In this document: positions 29,301 to 43,788 of the stretch, in pieces
How the letters are laid out: each line of letters begins with the position of its first letter
Position numbering within the stretch: the stretch's first letter is position 1
NCBI RefSeq assembly: GCF_026212465.1
Contig: NC_080063.1
Coordinates: forward strand, 2,730,501 to 2,794,500
Origin: Amaranthus tricolor
Taxonomy: Eukaryota > Streptophyta > Magnoliopsida > Caryophyllales > Amaranthaceae
DNA length: 64,000 bases
Direction of reading: 5' to 3'
Notes under the pieces: model-generated
What the model was told of the DNA's origin: nothing
What the model saw: the letters and a program-made list of their open reading frames with translations, nothing else
Database searches by the model: none
Position numbers and translations under genes: made by a program

Positions 29301-32300
29301 AAATATGAACAATGAAGAATGAACAACGATCAATGATCAATGATGAATGAACGATGAAGAATGAAAAAGGATTAATGGTCAATGACGAACGAACGATGAA
29401 GATTGAACAAGGATCAATGATCAATGAAGAATGAACGATGAAGAATGAACAAGGATCAGTGCTCAATGACGAATGAACGATGAAGAATGAACAAGGATCA
29501 ATGATCAATGAAGAATGAACGATGAAGAATGAACAAGGATCAATGATCAATGAAGAATGAACGATGAAGAATGAACAAGGATCAATGATCAATGAAGAAT
29601 AAACGATGAAGAATGAACAAGGATCAATGATCAATGACGAATGAACGATGAAGAATGAACAAGGATTATTGATCAATGAAGAATGAACGATGAAGAATGA
29701 ACAAGGATCAATGATCAATGAAGAATGAACGATGAAGAATGAAAAAGGATCAATGGTCAATGAGGAATGAACGATGAAGAATGAACAAGGATAAATGAAG
29801 ATTGAATGATGATGAATGAACAAGGATCAATGATCAATGAAGAATGAACGATGAAGAATGAACAAGGTTCAATGATCAATGAAGAATGAACGATGAAGAA
29901 TGAACAAGGATCAATGCTCAATGACGAATGAACGATGAAGAATGAACAAGGATCAATGATCAATGAAGAATGAACGATGAAGAATGAACAAGGATCAATG
30001 GTCAATGACGAATGAACGATGAAGAATGAACAAGGATCAATGATCAATAAAGTATGAACGATGAAGAATGAACAAGGATCAATGATCAATGATGAATGAA
30101 CGATGAAGAATGAAAAAGGATTAATGGTCAATGACGAATGAACGATGAAGATTGAACAAGGATCAATGATCAATGAAGAATGAACGATGAAGAATGAACA
30201 AGGATCAGTGCTCAATGACGAATGAACGATGAAGAATGAACAAGGATCAATGATCAATGAAGAATGAACGATGAAGAATGAACAAGGATCAATGATCAAA
30301 GAAGAATGAACGATGAAGAATGAACAAGGATCAATGATCAATGACGAATGAACGATGAAGAATGAACAAGGATCAATGATCAATGAAGAATGAACGATGA
30401 AGAATAAAAAAGGATCAATGGTCAATGACGAATGAACGATGAAGAATGAACAAGGATAAATGAAGATTGAATGATGATGAATGAACAAGGATCAATGATC
30501 AATGAAGAATGAACGATGAAGAATGAACAAGTATCAATGATCAATGAAGAATGAACGATGAAGAATGAACAAGGATCAATTATCAATGACGAATGAACGA
30601 TGAAGAATGAACAAGGATCAATGATCAATGAAGAATGAACGATGAAGAATGAACAAGGATCAATGATCAATGAAGAATGAACGATGAAGAATGAACAAGG
30701 ATCAATGATCAATGAAGAATGAACGATGAAGAATGAACAAGGATCAATGATCAATGACGAATGAACGATGAAGAATGAACAAGGATCAATGATCAATGAA
30801 GAATAAACGATGAAGAATGAACAAGGATCAATGATCAATGAAGAATGAACGATGAAGAATGAACAAGGATCAATGATCAATGACGAATGAACGATGAAGA
30901 ATGAACAAGGATCAATGATCAATGAAGAATGAACGATGAAGAATGAACAAGGATCAATGGTCAATGACGAATGAACGCTGAAGAATGAACAAGGATGAAT
31001 GATCAATGAAGAATGAACGATGAAGAATGAACCAGGATCAATGCTCAATGACGAATGAACGATGAAGAATGAACAAGGATCAATGATCAATGAAGAATGA
31101 ACGATAAAGAATGAACAAGGATCAATGATCAATGAAGAATGAACGATGAGGAATGAAAAAGGATTAATGGTCAATGACGAATGAACGATGAAGAATGAAC
31201 AAGGATCAATGATCAATGAAGAATGAACGATGAATAATGAACAAGGATCAATGATCAATGAAGAATGAACGATGAAGAATGAACAAGGATCAATGATCAA
31301 TGAAGAATGAACGATGAAGAATGAACAAGGATCAATGCTCAATGAAGAATGAACGATGAAGAATGAACAAGGTTCAATGATCAATGAAGAATGAACGATG
31401 AAGAATGAACAAGGATCAATGCTCAATGACGAATGAACGATGAAGAATGAACAAGGATCAATGATCAATGAAGAATGAACGATGAAGAATGAACTAGGAT
31501 CAATGGTCAATGACGAATGAACGATGAAGAATGAACAAGGATCAATGATCAATAAAGTATGAACGATGAAGAATGAACAAGGATCAATGATCAATGATGA
31601 ATGAACGATGAAGAATGAAAAAGGATTAATGGTCAATGACGAATGAACGATGAAGATTGAACAAGGATCAATGATCAATGAAGAGTGAACGATGAAGAAT
31701 GAACAAGGATCAGTGCTCAATGACGAATAAACGATGAAGAATGAACAAGGATCAATGATCAATGAAGAATGAACGATGAAGAATGAACAAGGATCAATGA
31801 TCAATGAAGAATGAACGATGAAGAATGAACAAGGATCAATGATCAATGACGAATGAACGATGAAGAATGAACAAGGATTAATGATCAATGAAGAATAAAC
31901 GATGAAGAATGAACAAGGATCAATGATCAATGAAGAATGAACGATGAAGAATGAACAAGGATCAATGATCAATGACGAATGAACGATGAAGAATGAACAA
32001 GGATCAATGATCAATGAAGAATGAACGATGAAGAATGAACAAGGATCAATGGTCAATGACGAATGAACGATGAAGAATGAACAAGGATCAATGATCAATG
32101 AAGAATGAACGATGAAGAATGAAAAAGGATCAATGGTCAATGAGGAATGAACGATGAAGAATGAACAAGGATAAATGAAGATTGAATGATGATGAATGAA
32201 CAAGGATCAATGATCAATGAAGAATGAACGATGAAGAATGAACAAGGTTCAATGATCAATGAAGAATGAACGATGAAGAATGAACAAGGATCAATGCTCA

Positions 32301-33269
32301 ATGACGAATGAACGATGAAGAATGAACAAGGATCAATGATCAATGAAGAATGAACGATGAAGAATGAACAAGGATCAATGGTCAATGACGAATGAACGAT
32401 GAAGAATGAACAAGGATCAATGATCAATAAAGTATGAACGATGAAGAATGAACAAGGATCAATGATCAATGATGAATGAACGATGAAGAATGAAAAAGGA
32501 TTAATGGTCAATGACGAATGAACGATGAAGATTGAACAAGGATCAATGATCAATGAAGAATGAACGATGAAGAATGAACAAGGATCAGTGCTCAATGACG
32601 AATGAACGATGAAGAATGAACAAGGATCAATGATCAATGAAGAATGAACGATGAAGAATGAACAAGGATCAATGATCAATGAAGAATGAACGATGAAGAA
32701 TGAACAAGGATCAATGATCAATGACGAATGAACGATGAAGAATGAACAAGGATCAATGATCAATGAAGAATGAACGATGAAGAATGAAAAAGGATCAATG
32801 GTCAATGACGAATGAACGATGAAGAATGAACAAGGATAAATGAAGATTGAATGATGATGAATGAACAAGGATCAATGATCAATGAAGAATGAACGATGAA
32901 GAATGAACAAGTATCAATGATCAATGAAGAATGAACGATGAAGAATGAACAGGGATCAATTATCAATGACGAATGAACGATGAAGAATGAACAAGGATCA
33001 ATGATCAATGAAGAATGAACGATGAAGAATGAACTAGGATCAATGGTCAATGACGAATGAACGATGAAGAATGAACAAGGATCAATGATCAATAAAGTAT
33101 GAACGATGAAGAATGAACAAGGATCAATGATCAATGATGAATGAACGATGAAGAATGAAAAAGGATTAATGGTCAATGACGAATGAACGATGAAGATTGA
33201 ACAAGGATCAATGATCAATGAAGAGTGAACGATGAAGAATGAACAAGGATCAGTGCTCAATGACGAATA

Positions 33270-36200
33270 AACGATGAAGAATGAACAAGGATCAATGATC
33301 AATGAAGAATGAACGATGAAGAATGAACAAGGATCAATGATCAATGAAGAATGAACGATGAAGAATGAACAAGGATCAATGATCAATGACGAATGAACGA
33401 TGAAGAATGAACAAGGATTAATGATCAATGAAGAATAAACGATGAAGAATGAACAAGGATCAATGATCAATGAAGAATGAACGATGAAGAATGAACAAGG
33501 ATCAATGATCAATGACGAATGAACGATGAAGAATGAACAAGGATCAATGATCAATGAAGAATGAACGATGAAGAATGAACAAGGATCAATGGTCAATGAC
33601 GAATGAACGATGAAGAATGAACAAGGATCAATGATCAATAAAGAATGAACGATGAAGAATGAAAAAGGATCAATGGTCAATGAGGAATGAACGATGAAGA
33701 ATGAACAAGGATAAATGAAGATTGAATGATGATGAATGAACAAGGATCAATGATCAATGAAGAATGAACGATGAAGAATGAACAAGGTTCAATGATCAAT
33801 GAAGAATGAACGATGAAGAATGAACAAGGATCAATGCTCAAGGACGAATGAACGATGAAGAATGAACAAGGATCAATGGTCAATGACGAATGAACGATGA
33901 AGAATGAACAAGGATCAATGATCAATAAAGTATGAACGATGAAGAATGAACAAGGATCAATGATCAATGATGAATGAACGATGAAGAATGAAAAAGGATT
34001 AATGGTCAATGACGAATGAACGATGAAGATTGAACAAGGATCAATGATCAATGAAGAATGAACGATGAAGAATGAACAAGGATCAGTGCTCAATGACGAA
34101 TGAACGATGAAGAATGAACAAGGATCAATGATCAATGAAGAATGAACGATGAAGAATGAACAAGGATCAATGATCAATGAAGAATGAACGATGAAGAATG
34201 AACAAGGATCAATGATCAATGACGAATGAACGATGAAGAATGAACAAGGATCAATGATCAATGAAGAATGAACGATGAAGAATGAAAAAGGATCAATGGT
34301 CAATGACGAATGAACGATGAAGAATGAACAAGGATAAATGAAGATTGAATGATGATGAATGAACAAGGATCAATGATCAATGAAGAATGAACGATGAAGA
34401 ATGAACAAGTATCAATGATCAATGAAGAATGAACGATGAAGAATGAACAGGGATCAATTATCAATGACGAATGAACGATGAAGAATGAACAAGGATCAAT
34501 GATCAATGAAGAATGAACGATGAAGAATGAACAAGGATCAATGATCAATGAAGAATGAACGATGAAGAATGAACAAGGATCAATGATCAATGAAGAATGA
34601 ACGATGAAGAATGAACAAGGATCAATGATCAATGACGAATGAACGATGAAGAATGAACAAGGATCAATGATCAATGAAGAATAAACGATGAAGAATGAAC
34701 AAGGATCAATGATCAATGAAGAATGAACGATGAAGAATGAACAAGGATCAATGATCAATGACGAATGAACGATGAAGAATGAACAAGGATCAATGATCAA
34801 TGAAGAATGAACGATGAAGAATGAACAAGGATCAGTGGTCAATGACGAATGAACGATGAAGAATGAACAAGGATCAATGATCAATGAAGAATGAACGATG
34901 AAGAATGAACCAGGATCAATGCTCAATGACGAATGAACGATGAAGAATGAACAAGGATCAATGATCAATGAAGAATGAACGATAAAGAATGAACAAGGAT
35001 CAATGATCAATGAAGAATGAACGATGAGGAATGAAAAAGGATTAATGGTCAATGACGAATGAACGATGAAGAATGAACAAGGATCAATGATCAATGAAGA
35101 ATGAACGATGAATAATGAACAAGGATCAATGATCAATGAAGAATGAACGATGAAGAATGAACAAGGATCAATGATCAATGATGAATGAACGATGAAGAAT
35201 GAACAAGGATCAATGATCAATGAAGAATGAACGATGAAGAATGAACAAGGATCAATGCTCAATGACGAATGAACGATGAAGAATGAACAAGGTTCAATGA
35301 TCAATGAAGAATGAACGATGAAGAATGAACAAGGATCAATGCTCAATGACGAATGAACGATGAAGAATGAACAAGGATCAATGATCAATGAAGAATGAAC
35401 GATGAAGAATGAACTAGGATCAATGGTCAATGACAAATGAACGATGAAGAATGAACAAGGATCAATGATCAATAAAGTATGAACGATGAAGAATGAACAA
35501 GGATCAATGATCAATGATGAATGAACGATGAAGAATGAAAAAGGATTAATGGTCAATGACGAATGAACGATGAAGATTGAACAAGGATCAATGATCAATG
35601 AAGAGTGAACGATGAAGAATGAACAAGGATCAGTGCTCAATGACGAATGAACGATGAAGAATGAACAAGGATCAATGATCAATGAAGAATGAACGATGAA
35701 GAATGAACAAGGATCAATGATCAATGAAGAATGAACGATGAAGAATGAACAAGGATCAATGATCAATGACGAATGAACGATGAAGAATGAACAAGGATTA
35801 ATGATCAATGAAGAATAAACGATGAAGAATGAACAAGGATCAATGATCAATGAAGAATGAACGATGAAGAATGAACAAGGATCAATGATCAATGACGAAT
35901 GAACGATGAAGAATGAACAAGGATCAATGATCAATGAAGAATGAACGATGAAGAATGAACAAGGATCAATGGTCAATGACGAATGAACGATGAAGAATGA
36001 ACAAGGATCAATGATCAATAAAGAATGAACGATGAAGAATGAAAAAGGATCAATGGTCAATGAGGAATGAACGATGAAGAATGAACAAGGATAAATGAAG
36101 ATTGAATGATGATGAATGAACAAGGATCAATGATCAATGAAGAATGAACGATGAAGAATGAACAAGGTTCAATGATCAATGAAGAATGAACGATGAAGAA

Positions 36201-39200
36201 TGAACAAGGATCAATGCTCAAGGACGAATGAACGATGAAGAATGAACAAGGATCAATGGTCAATGACGAATGAACGATGAAGAATGAACAAGGATCAATG
36301 ATCAATAAAGTATGAACGATGAAGAATGAACAAGGATCAATGATCAATGATGAATGAACGATGAAGAATGAAAAAGGATTAATGGTCAATGACGAATGAA
36401 CGATGAAGATTGAACAAGGATCAATGATCAATGAAGAATGAACGATGAAGAATGAACAAGGATCAGTGCTCAATGACGAATGAACGATGAAGAATGAACA
36501 AGGATCAATGATCAATGAAGAATGAACGATGAAGAATGAACAAGGATCAATGATCAATGACGAATGAACGATGAAGAATGAACAAGGATCAATGATCAAT
36601 GAAGAATAAACGATGAAGAATGAACAAGGATCAATGATCAATGAAGAATGAACGATGAAGAATGAACAAGGATCAATGATCAATGACGAATGAACGATGA
36701 AGAATGAACAAGGATCAATGATCAATGAAGAATGAACGATGAAGAATGAACAAGGATCAGTGGTCAATGACGAATGAACGATGAAGAATGAACAAGGATC
36801 AATGATCAATGAAGAATGAACGATGAAGAATGAACCAGGATCAATGCTCAATGACGAATGAACGATGAAGAATGAACAAGGATCAATGATCAATGAAGAA
36901 TGAACGATAAAGAATGAACAAGGATCAATGATCAATGAAGAATGAACGATGAGGAATGAAAAAGGATTAATGGTCAATGACGAATGAACGATGAAGAATG
37001 AACAAGGATCAATGATCAATGAAGAATGAACGATGAATAATGAACAAGGATCAATGATCAATGAAGAATGAACGATGAAGAATGAACAAGGATCAATGAT
37101 CAATGATGAATGAACGATGAAGAATGAACAAGGATCAATGATCAATGAAGAATGAACGATGAAGAATGAACAAGGATCAATGCTCAATGACGAATGAACG
37201 ATGAAGAATGAACAAGGTTCAATGATCAATGAAGAATGAACGATGAAGAATGAACAAGGATCAATGCTCAATGACGAATGAACGATGAAGAATGAACAAG
37301 GATCAATGATCAATGAAGAATGAACGATGAAGAATGAACTAGGATCAATGGTCAATGACAAATGAACGATGAAGAATGAACAAGGATCAATGATCAATAA
37401 AGTATGAACGATGAAGAATGAACAAGGATCAATGATCAATGATGAATGAACGATGAAGAATGAAAAAGGATTAATGGTCAATGACGAATGAACGATGAAG
37501 ATTGAACAAGGATCAATGATCAATGAAGAGTGAACGATGAAGAATGAACAAGGATCAGTGCTCAATGACGAATGAACGATGAAGAATGAACAAGGATCAA
37601 TGATCAATGAAGAATGAACGATGAAGAATGAACAAGGATCAATGATCAATGAAGAATGAACGATGAAGAATGAACAAGGATCAATGATCAATGACGAATG
37701 AACGATGAAGAATGAACAAGGATTAATGATCAATGAAGAATAAACGATGAAGAATGAACAAGGATCAATGATCAATGAAGAATGAACGATGAAGAATGAA
37801 CAAGGATCAATGATCAATGACGAATGAACGATGAAGAATGAACAAGGATCAATGATCAATGAAGAATGAACGATGAAGAATGAACAAGGATCAATGGTCA
37901 ATGACGAATGAACGATGAAGAATGAACAAGGATCAATGATCAATAAAGAATGAACGATGAAGAATGAAAAAGGATCAATGGTCAATGAGGAATGAACGAT
38001 GAAGAATGAACAAGGATAAATGAAGATTGAATGATGATGAATGAACAAGGATCAATGATCAATGAAGAATGAACGATGAAGAATGAACAAGGTTCAATGA
38101 TCAATGAAGAATGAACGATGAAGAATGAACAAGGATCAATGCTCAAGGACGAATGAACGATGAAGAATGAACAAGGATCAATGGTCAATGACGAATGAAC
38201 GATGAAGAATGAACAAGGATCAATGATCAATAAAGTATGAACGATGAAGAATGAACAAGGATCAATGATCAATGATGAATGAACGATGAAGAATGAAAAA
38301 GGATTAATGGTCAATGACGAATGAACGATGAAGATTGAACAAGGATCAATGATCAATGAAGAATGAACGATGAAGAATGAACAAGGATCAGTGCTCAATG
38401 ACGAATGAACGATGAAGAATGAACAAGGATCAATGATCAATGAAGAATGAACGATGAAGAATGAACAAGGATCAATGATCAATGAAGAATGAACGATGAA
38501 GAATGAACAAGGATCAATGATCAATGACGAATGAACGATGAAGAATGAACAAGGATCAATGATCAATGAAGAATGAACGATGAAGAATGAAAAAGGATCA
38601 ATGGTCAATGACGAATGAACGATGAAGAATGAACAAGGATAAATGAAGATTGAATGATGATGAATGAACAAGGATCAATGATCAATGAAGAATGAACGAT
38701 GAAGAATGAACAAGTATCAATGATCAATGAAGAATGAACGATGAAGAATGAACAGGGATCAATTATCAATGACGAATGAACGATGAAGAATGAACAAGGA
38801 TCAATGATCAATGAAGAATGAACGATGAAGAATGAACAAGGATCAATGATCAATGAAGAATGAACGATGAAGAATGAACAAGGATCAATGATCAATGAAG
38901 AATGAACGATGAAGAATGAACAAGGATCAATGATCAATGACGAATGAACGATGAAGAATGAACAAGGATCAATGATCAATGAAGAATAAACGATGAAGAA
39001 TGAACAAGGATCAATGATCAATGAAGAATGAACGATGAAGAATGAACAAGGATCAATGATCAATGACGAATGAACGATGAAGAATGAACAAGGATCAATG
39101 ATCAATGAAGAATGAACGATGAAGAATGAACAAGGATCAGTGGTCAATGACGAATGAACGATGAAGAATGAACAAGGATCAATGATCAATGAAGAATGAA

Positions 39201-40078
39201 CGATGAAGAATGAACCAGGATCAATGCTCAATGACGAATGAACGATGAAGAATGAACAAGGATCAATGATCAATGAAGAATGAACGATAAAGAATGAACA
39301 AGGATCAATGATCAATGAAGAATGAACGATGAGGAATGAAAAAGGATTAATGGTCAATGACGAATGAACGATGAAGAATGAACAAGGATCAATGATCAAT
39401 GAAGAATGAACGATGAATAATGAACAAGGATCAATGATCAATGAAGAATGAACGATGAAGAATGAACAAGGATCAATGATCAATGATGAATGAACGATGA
39501 AGAATGAACAAGGATCAATGATCAATGAAGAATGAACGATGAAGAATGAACAAGGATCAATGCTCAATGACGAATGAACGATGAAGAATGAACAAGGTTC
39601 AATGATCAATGAAGAATGAACGATGAAGAATGAACAAGGATCAATGCTCAATGACGAATGAACGATGAAGAATGAACAAGGATCAATGATCAATGAAGAA
39701 TGAACGATGAAGAATGAACTAGGATCAATGGTCAATGACAAATGAACGATGAAGAATGAACAAGGATCAATGATCAATAAAGTATGAACGATGAAGAATG
39801 AACAAGGATCAATGATCAATGATGAATGAACGATGAAGAATGAAAAAGGATTAATGGTCAATGACGAATGAACGATGAAGATTGAACAAGGATCAATGAT
39901 CAATGAAGAGTGAACGATGAAGAATGAACAAGGATCAGTGCTCAATGACGAATGAACGATGAAGAATGAACAAGGATCAATGATCAATGAAGAATGAACG
40001 ATGAAGAATGAACAAGGATCAATGATCAATGAAGAATGAACGATGAAGAATGAACAAGGATCAATGATCAATGACGAA
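33270..40078. repeat. Long-range duplicate pair, offset 4,305 bp
   Basis: The segment 33270-35773 (2,504 bp) matches 37575-40078 at an offset of 4,305 bp. Markers: AACAGGGATC at 34446 and 38751, AGGACGAATG at 33841 and 38146, ATCAGTGGTC at 34831 and 39136, ATGATCAATA at 33631 and 37936. The limits are mismatches at 33269/37574 and 35774/40079. The offset equals 1,925 plus 2,380, where 2,380 is the separation of 33707 and 36087 (35-bp units). The intermediate copy is therefore shorter than its neighbours, which suggests an internal deletion there. Confidence 0.85.
34552..38485. repeat. Tandem duplication, period 1,925 bp
   Basis: The segment 34552-36560 matches 36477-38485 at an offset of 1,925 bp (45 monomers plus one 35-bp unit). 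Markers: ATCAGTGGTC at 34831 and 36756, AGGACGAATG at 36221 and 38146, and the 35-bp unit at 36087 and 38012. The limits are mismatches near 34551/36476 and at 36561/38486. It overlaps a second relation at offset 4,305 bp, so three related copies are interleaved here. Confidence 0.86.
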
Positions 40079-40816
40079 CGAACGATGAAGAATGAACAAG
40101 GATCAATGATCAATGAAGAATAAACGATGAAGAATGAACAAGGATCAATGATCAATGAAGAATGAACGATGAAGAATGAATAAGGATCAATGATCAATGA
40201 CGAATGAACGATGAAGAATGAACAAGGATCAATGATCAATGAAGAATGAACGATGAAGAATGAACAAGGATCAATGGTCAATGACGAATGAACGATGAAG
40301 AATGAACAAGGATCAATGATCAATGAAGAATGAACGATGAAGAATGAACCAGGATCAATGCTCAATGACGAATGAACGATGAAGAATGAACAAGGATCAA
40401 TGATCAATGAAGAATGAACGATAAAGAATGAACAAGGATCAATGATCAATGAAGAATGAACGATGAAGAATGAAAAAGGATTAATGGTCAATGACGAATT
40501 AACGATGAAGAATGAACAAGGATCAATGATCAATGAAGAATGAACGATGAATAATGAACAAGGATCAATGATCAATGAAAAATGAACGATGAAGAATGAA
40601 CAAGGATCAATGATCAATGACGAATGAACGATGAAGAATGAACAAGGATCAATGATCAATGAAGAATGAACGATGAAGAATGAACAAGGATCAATGCTCA
40701 ATGACGAATGAACGATGAAGAATGAACAAGGATCAATGATCAATGAAGAATGAACGATGAAGAATGAACAAGGATCAATGCTCAATGACGAATGAACGAT
40801 GAAGAATGAACAAGGA

Positions 40817-41212
40817 TCAATGATCAATGAAGAATGAACAAGGATCAATGGTCAATGACGAATGAACGATGAAGAATGAACAAGGATCAATGATCAATAA
40901 AGTATGAACGATGAAGAATGAACAAGGATCAATGATCAATGATGAATGAACGATGAAGAATGAAAAAGGATTAATGGTCAATGACGAATGAACGATGAAG
41001 ATTGAACAAGGATCAATGATCAATGAAGAATGAACGATGAAGAATGAACAAGGATCAGTGCTCAGTGACGAATGAACGATGAAGAATGAACAAGGTTCAA
41101 TGATCAATGAAGAATGAACGATGAAGAATGAACAAGGATCAATGCTCAATGACGAATGAATGATGAAGAATGAACAAGGATCAATGATCAATGAAGAATG
41201 AACAAGGATCAA
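40817..41212. repeat. 364-bp cassette copy 1
   Basis: Two 28-bp short units start 364 bp apart (40812 and 41176) and enclose the 210-bp core, then a GGTTC monomer and a GCTC monomer ending in GAATGATG. The cassette also carries CAGTGCTCAGTGACG, a double variant specific to this cassette family. The distance of 364 is 9 x 42 minus 14. Confidence 0.87.
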
Positions 41213-43392
41213 TGGTCAATGACGAATGAACGATGAAGAATGAACAAGGATCAATGATCAATGAAGAATGAACGATGAAGAATGAACAAGGATCAATGAT
41301 CAATGACGAATGAACGATGAAGAATGAACAAGGATCAATGATCAATGAAGAATGAACGATGAAGAATGAACAAGGATCAATGGTCAATGACGAATGAACG
41401 ATGAAGAATGAACAAGGATCAATGATCAATGAAGAATGAACGATGAAGAATGAACCAGGATCAATGCTCAATGACGAATGAACGATGAAGAATGAACAAG
41501 GATCAATGATCAATGAAGAATGAACGATAAAGAATGAACAAGGATCAATGATCAATGAAGAATGAACGATGAAGAATGAAAAAGGATTAATGGTCAATGA
41601 CGAATGAACGATGAAGAATGAACAAGGATCAATGATCAATGAAGAATGAACGATGAATAATGAACAAGGATCAATGATCAATGAAGAATGAACGATGAAG
41701 AATGAACAAGGATCAATGATCAATGATGAATGAACGATGAAGAATGAACAAGGATCAATGATCAATGATGAATGAACGATGAAGAATGAACAAGGATCAA
41801 TGATCAATGAAGAATGAACGATGAAGAATGAACAAGGATCAATGCTCAATGACGAATGAACGATGAAGAATGAACAAGATTCAATGATCAATGAAGAATG
41901 AACGATGAAGAATGAACAAGGATCAATGCTCAATGATGAATGAACGATGAAGAATGAACAAGGATCAATGATCAATGAAGAATGAACGATGAAGAATGAA
42001 CTAGGATCAATGGTCAATGACGAATGAACGATGAAGAATGAACAAGGATCAATGATCAATAAAGTATGAACGATGAAGAATGAACAAGGATCAATGATCA
42101 ATGATGAATGAACGATGAAGAATGAAAAAGGATTAATGGTCAATGACGAATGAACGATGAAGATTGAACAAGGATCAATGATCAATGAAGAATGAACGAT
42201 GAAGAATGAACAAGGATCAATGCTCAATGACGAATGAACGATGAAGAATGAACAAGGATCAATGATCAATGAAGAATGAACGATGAAGAATGAACTAGGA
42301 TCAATGGTCAATGACAAATGAACGATGAAGAATGAACAAGGATCAATGATCAATAAAGTATGAACGATGAAGAATGAACAAGGATCAATGATCAATGATG
42401 AATGAACGATGAAGAATGAAAAAGGATTAATGGTCAATGACGAATGAACGATGAAGATTGAACAAGGATCAATGATCAATGAAGAGTGAACGATGAAGAA
42501 TGAACAAGGATCAGTGCTCAATGACGAATGAACGATGAAGAATGAACAAGGATCAATGATCAATGAAGAATGAACGATGAAGAATGAACAAGGATCAATG
42601 ATCAATGAAGAATGAACGATGAAGAATGAACAAGGATCAATGATCAATGACGAACGAACGATGAAGAATGAACAAGGATCAATGATCAATGAAGAATAAA
42701 CGATGAAGAATGAACAAGGATCAATGATCAATGAAGAATGAACGATGAAGAATGAACAAGGATCAATGATCAATGACGAATGAACGATGAAGAATGAACA
42801 AGGATCAATGATCAATGAAGAATGAACGATGAAGAATGAACAAGGATCAATGGTCAATGACGAATGAACGATGAAGAATGAACAAGGATCAATGATCAAT
42901 GAAGAATGAACGATGAAGAATGAACCAGGATCAATGCTCAATGACGAATGAACGATGAAGAATGAACAAGGATCAATGATCAATGAAGAATGAACGATAA
43001 AGAATGAACAAGGATCAATGATCAATGAAGAATGAACGATGAAGAATGAAAAAGGATTAATGGTCAATGACGAATTAACGATGAAGAATGAACAAGGATC
43101 AATGATCAATGAAGAATGAACGATGAATAATGAACAAGGATCAATGATCAATGAAAAATGAACGATGAAGAATGAACAAGGATCAATGATCAATGACGAA
43201 TGAACGATGAAGAATGAACAAGGATCAATGATCAATGAAGAATGAATGATGAAGAATGAACAAGGATCAATGCTCAATGACGAATGAACGATGAAGAATG
43301 AACAAGGATCAATGATCAATGAAGAATGAACGATGAAGAATGAACAAGGATCAATGCTCAATGACGAATGAACGATGAAGAATGAACAAGGA

Positions 43393-43788
43393 TCAATGAT
43401 CAATGAAGAATGAACAAGGATCAATGGTCAATGACGAATGAACGATGAAGAATGAACAAGGATCAATGATCAATAAAGTATGAACGATGAAGAATGAACA
43501 AGGATCAATGATCAATGATGAATGAACGATGAAGAATGAAAAAGGATTAATGGTCAATGACGAATGAACGATGAAGATTGAACAAGGATCAATGATCAAT
43601 GAAGAATGAACGATGAAGAATGAACAAGGATCAGTGCTCAGTGACGAATGAACGATGAAGAATGAACAAGGTTCAATGATCAATGAAGAATGAACGATGA
43701 AGAATGAACAAGGATCAATGCTCAATGACGAATGAATGATGAAGAATGAACAAGGATCAATGATCAATGAAGAATGAACAAGGATCAA
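43393..43788. repeat. 364-bp cassette copy 2
   Basis: Same arrangement as the copy at 40817, with short units at 43388 and 43752. It lies 2,576 bp from copy 1 and is part of that HOR pair. Confidence 0.87.

Larger units (their letters stand above)
251..38669. repeat. 35-bp variant units, confined to the left 60% of the window
   Basis: A diverged short unit beginning AAGGATAAATGAAG and continuing ATTGAATGATGATG is 35 bp long (five heptamers). I place copies at 251, 1784, 2162, 3401, 3779, 4234, 7195, 7608 (shortened to 31 bp), 13316, 14933, 18790, 19679, 21058, 21345, 22710, 24901, 26392, 28135, 28800, 29787, 30452, 32167, 32832, 33707, 34330, 36087, 38012 and 38635. None is seen after 38669. 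Each copy shifts the reading frame of the surrounding repeat. Its clean right limit marks a boundary between two amplification histories. Confidence 0.88.
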
